Assembly: GCF_032118995.1 (NCBI RefSeq)
Contig: NC_092662.1
Span: 1,550,001 to 1,614,000, forward strand
Length of the DNA stretch: 64,000 bases
From: Asterias amurensis
Taxonomy: Eukaryota; Echinodermata; Asteroidea; Forcipulatida; Asteriidae
Direction of reading: 5' to 3'
The translations under genes and the position numbers were made by a program. Of the stretch, positions 47,204 through 64,000 are shown piece by piece. The number at the start of each line of letters is the position of its first letter. Positions within the stretch are counted from its first letter, which is position 1. The notes beneath the pieces are model-generated. The model saw only the letters and a program-made list of their open reading frames with translations, ran no database searches and was not told the DNA's origin.

Positions 47204-50200
47204 ATGGCTACCGAAATGCCTCCTGAAGATGCCGAGCCACCATCAACAGAAGACACGGATAAATCAAGTGATGAGGCGGTAGGTTCAGATGATGAGGTAC
47301 CTAAGGAAAAGGTCAAGGTGTGTCCATCTCTCATCCACGACAACCGCCTCCAGAGGTCACTTCTTCAACTTGAAGATGAGGAGGAACTGAACGAGGCAGC
47401 GGTTGAGGCTCATAGTCTCTCCCTCAACCTCATCAAGTTCATGGGAGACATGTGTGGATGGGTGCCCGATCCGAGCGTGCAACACAGACGGCAGCCAGTG
47501 GAGAAACACCCGCCAAAAGCTGGGAAGACGAAGCCGGATGGTGCTGGAAGGCTGAGCGCTTCCCGGAGGTTCCAGCGCAGCACACACGGGCAAAACCACC
47601 AGACAGCTGCTACCCCAGACTTTGAGTTTAAACATTACAGCAATATTAAGAAATACAGTGAGCAATACCGTCGGTATCACACCTGTGGTGGCCCCTTGCA
47701 GAAGCTGACACATTCTGCTTTCGGCCGGTCCAGGACTATCTACTACGCCGGGGACGCAACGGCAGATGCGGGCGTGGAAGTTGGAGGTATTGTCACCAGG
47801 ACGCAGCAGCCTCCGAACCGACCTGGCCTGGGGCATGGTGCTAATGTTGCCCGTGGCTCAACCGAGGTACCGAATTCCAACAACCAACCGCCTGTCACCT
47901 ACAGTGATATATCAGTAAACTCCCCGCGGTATAATTTACTAGCAGACACTGGTCAACAAAGGAAACGCCCTCCTTCGATAAATTGGACACATCTCCAGAA
48001 AAACGGAGCAGGCCACCCCGGAGGCCAGCCCTGGAATATCGGCATGAACGACCAGACACTGACCGTCTATACCTCCCGGGCCCCAGCGCTCCCATCGCCC
48101 CATCATACCCCTGCCGCCTCCTCATCCAGCCCGCCAAAGCCACACTTGCCTTTCTTTCCAAGCCAACAACCATTGAAACAACTCCAAACTTCAACCACGA
48201 GGATGACACCTCCTGGTTCGAATCCCACTAATGACTTGCTGCACAGCGGATTTTCTTTGGATAAAACACTTGGGTAAGGAATTGAATTCCCCTTGCGTGT
48301 ATTTCCTGCAAGCTCACCGCACACAAATCACCCGCCAATTAATATCCGATCATCATGATATATAACAAATGATACCACATCGATATGTAATGCTAAATAT
48401 ATACAACCAAACAATATTAAAACAAAACACACGTGCACATGGGTATAGAATCCTATTTCAGTAAAAAAGAAAAGGGGGTTATTTTGCTGGTAATGTTCGA
48501 GAGACCGTCCAAAGTTTTCAACTTGTTGTCGTACAAAGACCACTTCTTTTAAGGACCCCCTCCCCATGCACTCCCTCCGCCAAAGTATAGAACTTATCAA
48601 CATTTTTCTTTCAATGCACATTTTTATTTAAATATTAACATTAACACCCCACTTGAAGACGTAAATGCCCCCCCCCCCCACCCTCACCGTCACATACTCT
48701 TTGAAAGATTGTGAAAATTTACACAATTTTGGACGGCTCCTAGAAAGCAAAAGTATTTTGTGCTTCGCCAATAATTGTTGTGACACAAACAGCTCTATTT
48801 GCTCCCTGATCACTTGGCGCTTAATCACAATGCCCTACAATGGCTTGACCCATCCTATGGTCCACTGTGAGTGTGGTATTGACTACCCTTCACATAATAA
48901 TCATCTTAATGCTTATATACTTTGCATCTTAAAGGATTCACAATCCATTGTTGGGGATATACGAATTAATCGCAGATCAATAGTCTTGTTGAATAAACAT
49001 ACGTTTTGAACTATCCACCTCGTCTAGGCCAGATCTAATCTCTAGACTACCTCGATCTTAAAACTAGCTGCCAAAACTTCATTTCCAATTTGAGGGAGAC
49101 AAATTTGCAAATTCCTTTGAAAAATATCTGTCGGGCTTTTGCAGTTTTTTTGTTTTTTTTCAGGAAAGGTTGCATTATACTTTCTTTCAGAAAGGAACCA
49201 ACAAATTCAACAGTTTAGTGTAAGAAGTCTGACTGATTAAATTTATTAGGACGTGAGACTTTTGAGATGATAGCGTTCTTCAATTGAACTGTTTTAAATT
49301 GTTTGTTTCTTTCTTAAAGAAGGGGCTATATCATGTAGCCTTCCCGAAAAAAACTCTCAAAAACTCTAACAGACTTTTCTCAAAGGGTTTGGCAAAATGT
49401 TCTGCCGAAAATGAAACCGTTTCCTTTCTACTGTTATCGTCACAACGAAAAAGCTTGTGAGTGGGTTGCTTGTTATTGTCCCCAAAGCCTCCCATGATGT
49501 TGTTTCCCACTGATGAGGTTCAAATAGTGATTAGTTAAACAATTGAATATTTTTTGCAGTGTTTGTGATTATTTTATGATAGAAAATAGACACTACTGTT
49601 TGTAAAATTCTTGTTTTTTGTTTGTGTCATGCTTGTTCAGTTTCATGCATACGAGGTCTCAACCATTACGCTTGGATCGACGGGTAATATTCATGCGCCT
49701 GTTGTTTGATGGCCACTTGTGACGAACACTGGCCACACTGATTGGCTTAAAACACTCTGGTGGTGGGCCAATGGGAGCCTTGTATCTACATCACGAGGCA
49801 CATAAGCCCCGCCCCTTCTCTCAAAGGCGGGGTTTACCAATTTGTGCACACTCTGGTGCTATTGTTTCACTTTCAACGCACCTTTATGTCATGTCACATT
49901 GCTATGTAAATTTCACACACATACGGGCACGGAAGCACAAATTTCATGACAAAAGAAGATGATCGACTCAGAATCCCTGTAAGGCCAAGTAGATGACGTC
50001 AGGATGACGTATGGTAATAAAGAACCTTCAGATATTTTTTAGCAACATAAACCCATAGAATAGCCATAACAAGTTGTGTGATTTTCGAATAACAAAAATG
50101 CTAATAAACATTTACAGCTTTAGCCACGAGTTGGATACCAATATAAGAATACTAAAGATATTTGCTATTCAATGCAATGAAATATCTTACTATACAAATA

Positions 50201-52622
50201 GAGTAATGAAATATTTAATATGAGATTGGAAAATATATGTAGTCGTTAGACAATTTCCATTCTTTGAATAAAAACAAGTAATACAATACAGTTTGCTGTA
50301 CCAACTGTAAACATGATTAACTTCCATAACTCTCTTGCAAATCATAAAAACATAAATACTTTTTCCTGATAATATAACCCAGCTAACCTTTTCGCTTACA
50401 ATGCGTTGGTTGTCATGACTTTTCTCGCTATGGTTCACTCGTGTGTTTTGAATTCTGAGCTGAGCATGTCAACAAACAATAACAACTATTGTTTGAATGT
50501 GATGTTGCCGTGAAGATTTATTCTTTTTTTTGCGTGTGTGCGTGATGTCTCAGTACTAATCTATACAACTTGTAAACCTTGTTTACAATAAGTTTGACCT
50601 TGTACATTCTTTGAGTATTCTGGAAGGCACAATACTGCACAGATCATATGGGGGAAAGTTGACATTTTGTTTCATAATTTCCACATAAACTAAGAGTTAT
50701 GAAAGTAAAAGCTGGACAAGCTTTGAGATGTACCCCCTTTCATCATATCAAAAGTTGATAAGAATTAGACAGTGCAATCTCCATAAAAAATATAAAATTT
50801 TATGTTTTCTTCCATTGAGCTGTGTACAAATAATGCCTGCAGGAAGTCCAGGCTCTGTGGCTTTGTAAACAAGTGATGTCACAGGTCAAATTATCTATAA
50901 AAGTATTTCCAATACTAGACCTATCAGTCTACTCTAAAACAATGCTTTATTTATTCATTTATTCTTTACCCTGGGGAAACCTCTCTGTGAAACACTGTTT
51001 TTCATAGGTGCCCAGCTTACCAAACAAAAGGACCTATACGGTGTTAACTTTTTTGATGTTTTAAAAATGTTTTTAAACTTGTACAAATCATGTATTCAGC
51101 CTCTTGACTGTACGATTGATTCTAAATTTAATACATAATTTCAAATCAAACCAAATTGTAGAACTGTAAAAAATAGTTAGGCCTAATGGCCTTTCGTTTC
51201 AACAGTAAAACAGAAGGTAGAATCTTAGATTTGTGTATTATCACTAATAAGAAGGAAACTACAAAGCATGATTTGGAAAGACAAACTCATGGATGACGAA
51301 ATGTGGACGGAAGCAAAGGGGATTTTTTGTTTGAAGTTTCATTATAATTGAGTGGGACTCTTCTCTTTACCACATTAATTTTAGTTATCATGTTTTCAGA
51401 ACTCCCGTGACAAGCTCTTCGACTGGAATTTCACTTAAACCGGGCCCTCATCGGGACTTCTACTCACAACTCATGCACGCTGCCAACTGTCTGAGACTAG
51501 CCAACAATGTAAGTATTTAGATTTTCATATTCAAATTAATTTAGCTTTTCGACATTGAGTTGACAATTACAAAAATTGAATAGAGTATTTGCATGTGGAA
51601 TAATGCAATGAGAGTTTTGTATTTGAAGACAAATGTTTCTTTTATGCAGTATTCATCCTCAGACTTTGAGTTTGAACTTCCACGCTGGCCAACTTTCACC
51701 ATGCACCATGACGTGACCACCACCGCATCACAGCATAAAACACCCGGCAAGAAATCACCACAGTCCACGCCTCCACCCCAACAGCCAAACGTACAAGTGC
51801 ACATCAAGGGACGTGGGGTTAGCACCCCTCCAACACACACCACCAAATCAGCCTCGCAGCTACACGCCACAAAACGCCACACAGCATCAAGTAAGACCAC
51901 ACCCGTCTACACAATAGCGGATCCCACTTCTGCAACTAAAGAGACTCATTTCATTACCATTGAAGCCCCGACTTGTTCGCCATTTGATGTAAGGTCAGCT
52001 CCAGCACATGCTAAGAGGACCTCACCAGAAGTGAACAAAACATCCTATCGGGTCACACTCAAGGAGAAGCCAGTTGAAGTGCCTTCCTCCATGGTGGAAG
52101 ACAGCTCTCCTGTGGACATGGTTGCCAATTCCAACCGGCCAATTGCGGTCTGCGAAGTGGTAAGTTGCAGAATGAAATGTGCAAACATTTGTGTATGCCA
52201 CATTTTTGGAAAGATTTGGTTGGAGTAAAGTTGGGAATAGCTGACAAACATGATTATTATCAAGTCCTGATGAACAGTCAAGTTGTGGTCTGCCCTCCTT
52301 GCACTTTACAGTGGTGAATTGGAAATACTAACTGCATACAAATAGTTATAAACATTTTTCAAAATGAATTGCTTTTAATTTTTAAGTTTATCTTATACCT
52401 CATATCTATTGAAATTCAGCTTTGTTTTATTCTTGTCAATTCCCAAATAATTCCATTTAATACCTCATTGGTAATTCTAACTAACATATTGGTATTGCCA
52501 AAACACCAGATAAATCTTAGTATTTTGTCTGTCTTCGTATTATGTTTGGTTTAAAATTGTGGTTGCTTTTTTAACTTCAATTTGTTTTTACTGTTTGTTT
52601 TTCTTGACAGACCTGGTACTGA
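47204..52622 (+). CDS. unrecognised Pro/Ser/Thr-rich protein, four exons
   Basis: I do not recognise this protein. Exons: 47204-48273, 51400-51508, 51650-52159, 52611-52622, with phases 2, 0 and 0 consistent. This gives 566 aa. The start ATG lies directly after an acceptor (TTTTTGGCAG|ATG), so an untranslated exon must precede it. The N-terminus is acidic (DTDKSSDEAVGSDDEVPKE). A predicted helix follows (RLQRSLLQLEDEEELNEAAV, then SLSLNLIKFMGDMCGWV). The middle is Pro, Ser, Gln and His-rich and disordered. A more ordered patch spans exons 2-3 (HRDFYSQLMHAANCLRLANN, DFEFELPRWPTFT). The last exon adds only TWY and the stop. Coding appearance is strong: long frame, consistent phases and good splice sites. 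There are no membrane segments. The AATAAA at 54288 may be its polyadenylation signal. Confidence 0.78.
49640..49830 (+). promoter_or_regulatory. CCAAT/GC-box cluster in intron 1 of the unrecognised gene
   Basis: A CpG- and box-rich island in AT-rich intron: CTGATTGGCTTAAAA, GGGCCAATGGGAG, AAGCCCCGCCCCTTCT and GGCGGGG within about 100 bp. This could be an alternative promoter or a decayed GC-rich repeat. No transcript evidence. Confidence 0.3.
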
Positions 52623-53652
52623 GGTTATTCCGTCTCCAAGCAACACAGCATTCTTGCCATTTGTTAGACTGGAATCCAATATTGCTATCCAGTGAGGTAA
52701 TTTATGTGTCATAAAGACAGCATTTGGGATCACTTTATTATTTTGTTTCATGAATTTTCTACATTTTAAGGTTTCTTTCAACCATAACAAAACAAAGTTT
52801 ATCGTCTATAATCTTTGGGAATTGCCAAAAATTTAACGGCCAGAGATGACACTGAAGTACATGTCTTCTACAAATATTTCTCAAGGAGAAAATCTACGAG
52901 CCCTAGCATTTCAAAGGGCTACAAACTCCTTGGGTTTTGGAACACTACATCCATTCCAATCACTGTGCTTACTTTTAAAAATTTACCTAAATTTACCTTA
53001 ATCAAAGTTATGTTTACCCTTCCCCCAAAACAAGATTAGAATTTTCAAAGTTGATAATCTAATGGGAATTTGTGACCACACACTGATCATATTTTCAGTA
53101 GCCATTTTAAAAAGTAACCAAAGCTGAACCAGATGCTCATCTTGTTGCATAATTTTACCACCTGAATATTGAGCATGTCCCCTGTAAATCACTTTTATAT
53201 GGTTAATCCTTCAGAAAATCCCTCTTCATGAATAATCTGGGATAATCCCAAACACTTGTACACCCTGTGGTGTCCAAAAGCATGAAACTTTCATGTTTGC
53301 AAAACTTTCCAAGTGAACTATAAAGCTGCTAATCTTTCTTTCAAAGAATGGTTGGCCTTCATAAAAGGGCAGGGAAAGGGAGTTAGGGTGTAGAATCCGA
53401 TTAAAATATCCATTGTGCAAACTTACTTGGGAGGCTTAAAATGTTCGTAGAGCTTATGCACAGAAATTGAGGATCGTGTTATCGCAAAGTAAAAGTTGGT
53501 TTTCAAAATGTTATGACACAGATGGGGGTTCAAAATATATCTGACCTTAATATTTAAAACACTTTGTAAAGCAAACAGTCCATTATTAGAGAGAAATAAC
53601 TTTTGACTTATCGAAAAGTTCACAAGAACAAAATCTATCTGCAATTGTGAGT
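52623..53652. other. 3' flank of the unrecognised gene
   Basis: AT-rich with no coding exon or repeat recognised; probably 3' UTR in part. Confidence 0.45.
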
Positions 53653-54030
53653 TTAAGGAACGTTACAGAAATGTTAAGAAGGCAAATCGTAAAGAACACA
53701 GATTCACATAAAACTTGCATGGTCTAATGCTGATGATAGTAAAAAAAATCTCTTGAAATATTTCTTTCTGAAATGTCATTTAATGAGGCGAAACAAATTT
53801 TCAAATTTCGCATTTGGAGTTTATCGCTCAGGGAGCGTTTTTCATTTTTGTTTTTGCATCAGTGTCATGCAAAATGTGCAATCGGTTTTAAACTATTTTC
53901 TCGTGACCCAGACGGCCGATCGCTCTCAAACTTCTACAGGTTTGTCAGTTTATGTATAAGGTGGATTACATCAATTGCTTACACTTTCAGTAACTGTTGT
54001 TTGCGAAACCAATTCTGTAATGTTCCTTAA
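53653..54030. mobile_element. MITE with TTAAGGAACGTTACAGAA ends
   Basis: Starts TTAAGGAACGTTACAGAAAT and ends AATTCTGTAATGTTCCTTAA, an inverted terminal repeat of about 20 bp. The interior includes CGTGACCCAGACGGCCGATC, shared with the truncated copy at 4317-4450. About 378 bp, non-coding. Confidence 0.85.
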
Positions 54031-54287
54031 ATGTTTTTATTGACTGCCTAACCCACAGGGAAACCATTTTATATATCTGTGTAGTCATTTGTATAATCTG
54101 AAATTGCTTTTCAGACAACTCAGAAGGAATGGCTAGTTTTGTCTAAAGTTTGTAAACAAAGTAGTTTTTGTTTGTGTAGATGATCTATTATGTCAATGGA
54201 ACTCTGTAAACTCACAGAAGGTGATTGACTTAATCAAGTGATAATATTTTGTTGCCATTTTGTTTGATTTTGAAGGTACACAGACAC

Positions 54288-54293
54288 AATAAA
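54288..54293 (+). promoter_or_regulatory. polyadenylation signal, plus strand
   Basis: AATAAA followed within 40 bp by a T/GT-rich stretch. It lies 1.67 kb downstream of the stop of the unrecognised gene and could end its transcript. Confidence 0.4.
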
Positions 54294-54462
54294 TATACAC
54301 TTTCTTAAATATACTTCATATTTGTAGTGTCTTTAATTCTTAGACTCGTTATTTAATTCTGTTTTATGTAACACCCACATAATACAGTTCTGAAATAAAT
54401 ACGTTTTATTCCAGAAAAAATACTTAATACGGTAGAGACATGTACAATCATAAAATACTTCT

Positions 54463-54912
54463 CTACATCATTAAGTCTTTAAGTTTTAGTTCTGGTAATT
54501 TTGAGTGTTGTCCACAAAAAAAAGGATAAAAATTCTCTGCTATTTTATTTGCATATGCTTGTTTAGCGCCCTTTATGTCAACTGTGGACATATTGCTTCT
54601 AAAGGTAACTGCAGATATGCAGAGATAAACATATAACATTATCCAGGGTTTTAATTCTTTTGTGTAGCCAATAATTATAGAGCAAAAGACAGCGCGAGAT
54701 AGGGAACTAAAGGTTGAGGTGAGGTATGCATTGGACGCCATTTCAGTAAGCAAGTCTTGATGCAACAATAGATCAGTGCAGACAACGACCATTGCTATCA
54801 ATATTATAACAAAAGATTTGCTTACCGAAATGGCGTCCATGCACACTTCATGTTCCTTTGATAGATAAAGCTTCAGGTCCCCAACTTGTGCCTTCCTTGC
54901 TCTATAAATCAT
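54463..54912 (-). CDS. uncertain open frame with hydrophobic segments
   Basis: 149 codons if read from 54912. Two hydrophobic stretches are visible (SFVIILIAMVVVCTDLLL and WIMLYVYLCISAVTF), and a minus-strand AATAAA lies about 60 bp past the stop (near 54400). However, an inverted repeat (54732-54840) falls inside the frame. I see no clear splice partners, and hydrophobic frames arise easily from AT-rich DNA. No family recognised. It could be a small membrane-protein gene or chance. Confidence 0.22.
   Translation of the reverse strand: MIYRARKAQVGDLKLYLSKEHEVCMDAISVSKSFVIILIAMVVVCTDLLLHQDLLTEMASNAYLTSTFSSLSRAVFCSIIIGYTKELKPWIMLYVYLCISAVTFRSNMSTVDIKGAKQAYANKIAENFYPFFCGQHSKLPELKLKDLMM
54732..54840. 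repeat. inverted repeat, GGACGCCATTTC arms
   Basis: Left arm TTGGACGCCATTTCAGTAAG then CAAGTCTTG; right arm CAAATCTT-complement with TTGCTTACCGAAATGGCG then TCCA. Arms are about 25-30 bp and the loop about 55 bp. Both arms, read outward to inward, look like a short exon end followed by GTAAGC. Confidence 0.6.
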
Positions 54913-55208
54913 TGGGTTCAGCCTGTAATACTATATGATACACAAGTTGAATTCTTCACAAATTGAATGCTACATAAATAATTATGTACCAACTTGTTTG
55001 TAGCATCTACAATACTTTTGGATTTGTAAAAACGAACCTGATGTTAATCACTTTAAAGTCTGGCCGCTGATACCAAAAGCTCTGGAATATTCTTTTATAT
55101 TTACTATTAGCGTTTTATATTGCCCACCCTAAAGAACTTGTAGGGACAATCAGTCATTAACTGTTCATACAGACAAACCTCAAGTAAAGTTGTTGAAGTT
55201 ACCCTCTG

Positions 55209-55405
55209 TACCAAGGCCATCAGTGTGTCATATTGCCTTCTCTACCGAGGCCATTAGTGTTTCATATTAACCTCTGTACCAAGGTCATTAGTATTTCATA
55301 TTTCCCTCTGTACCAAGTCCATTAGTATTTCATATTTCCCTCTGTACCAAGGCCATTAGTATTTCATATTGCCCTCTGTACCAAGGCCATTAGTGTTTCA
55401 TAATG
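55209..55405. repeat. 34-bp tandem repeat downstream of ABCF1, about 6 copies
   Basis: Unit ACCAAGGCCATTAGTGTTTC then ATATTGCCCTCTGT, repeated six times with few changes. It starts 67 bp beyond the ABCF1 stop codon on that gene's 3' side, so it is probably transcribed in the ABCF1 3' UTR. Confidence 0.9.
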
Positions 55406-55471
55406 ACCTAGCTGCACTCTCATTGCAGTTCCGTGCAGTTAGAAGGTAATAACAGGAGTACCTTCCTCTTC

Positions 55472-63687
<8,216 letters not shown>

Positions 63688-63878
63688 CTGTTTCACAAAG
63701 AGAATGACAAACAAATAATACAAATGTTACTTTTCAGTGTGTGAACGTAAATTAATTTGACGATTAGACTGGCTGTGATTGCTACCATAAATACATCAGA
63801 AAGAGAAAGACACATTTATGACAAAACATGTTCAAAATCTGAGCTACCAAACTTTGCTTACTAGAACAGCTTAATAGT

Positions 63879-64000
63879 CTGGGCACAACTTCACAGAGCT
63901 GCTTAAGCACAACAGATAGCTAAGCGCAACAAAGTTTTGCTAACCAAAATTTGGTTACCAACCAAACTACTATGCGACGTGTACAAATTGTGATTGGTAT
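63879..64000. mobile_element. foldback element, GCTTAAGCA family, copy 2 (cut by the window edge)
   Basis: Begins GGGCACAACTTCACAGAGCT then GCTTAAGCACAACAGATAGC, matching the left end of 9710-9935. The right end lies beyond position 64000. Confidence 0.65.

Noticed and set aside
47357-48324. Minus-strand open frames over the unrecognised gene
   Set aside because: Shadows of the long plus-strand exon. The plus frame has phase-consistent following exons; the minus frames do not.
55185-55410. CRISPR-like array of regularly spaced repeats
   Set aside because: The units are head-to-tail with no unique spacers, in animal DNA; a simple 34-bp tandem repeat.

Overview
Gene-sparse, AT-rich animal DNA with spliced genes (GT-AG introns, one GC-AG) and many short foldback or MITE-like repeats. 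The proteins are ordinary metazoan ones. The repeat families (recurrent ~350-bp MITEs with TTAAAGGCAGTGG-type ends, tRNA-derived SINEs, small palindromic elements) resemble those of echinoderms, and sea stars in particular. I rely on memory for that placement, so treat it as an inference.

Layout, left to right. (1) 1564-1887, minus: a signal peptide plus DOMON-domain exon, the first coding exon of a DBH/MOXD-like gene that leaves the window on the left. (2) 4827-11523, plus: HSD17B7, nine coding exons, 339 aa. (3) 13025-15122, minus: a torsin-family AAA+ protein most like TOR4A. (4) 16811-26849, plus, head-to-head with the torsin gene: a TTC28-like protein of TPR repeats followed by a CHAT peptidase-like domain, 15 coding exons, 1618 aa. 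(5) 28227-30002, minus: MRPS2 (mitochondrial uS2m), three exons. (6) about 30-41 kb: a gene-poor stretch holding palindromic MITEs, a ~190-bp tandem array, a promoter-like CpG-rich segment with an orphan exon pair, a ~3-kb element with very long inverted ends, and a 93-bp minisatellite. (7) 41323-44759, minus: POLR1H (ZNRD1/RPA12), four exons, 122 aa, with a second ~190-bp tandem array in an intron. (8) 47204-52622, plus: a four-exon gene for a low-complexity 566-aa protein I do not recognise. (9) 55472 to the right edge, minus: the C-terminal 608 residues of ABCF1 in 20 exons, with both ABC domains.

Most genes are housekeeping genes and do not form one pathway: sterol synthesis, ER/nuclear-envelope AAA+ function, mitochondrial translation, RNA polymerase I, and ribosome-linked ABC-F function. 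Their neighbourhood is more informative than their functions. The human counterparts of POLR1H and ABCF1 lie in the MHC class I region (6p21-22). Those of MRPS2, TOR4A and (if the DOMON exon is DBH) DBH lie in 9q34, and HSD17B7 lies at 1q23. These are three of the four human MHC-paralogous regions. The window may therefore preserve a piece of the pre-duplication 'proto-MHC' linkage group, which I regard as its most interesting property.

Exon boundaries were read by eye from splice sites and reading-frame continuity. Transcript ends and untranslated exons are mostly not resolved.
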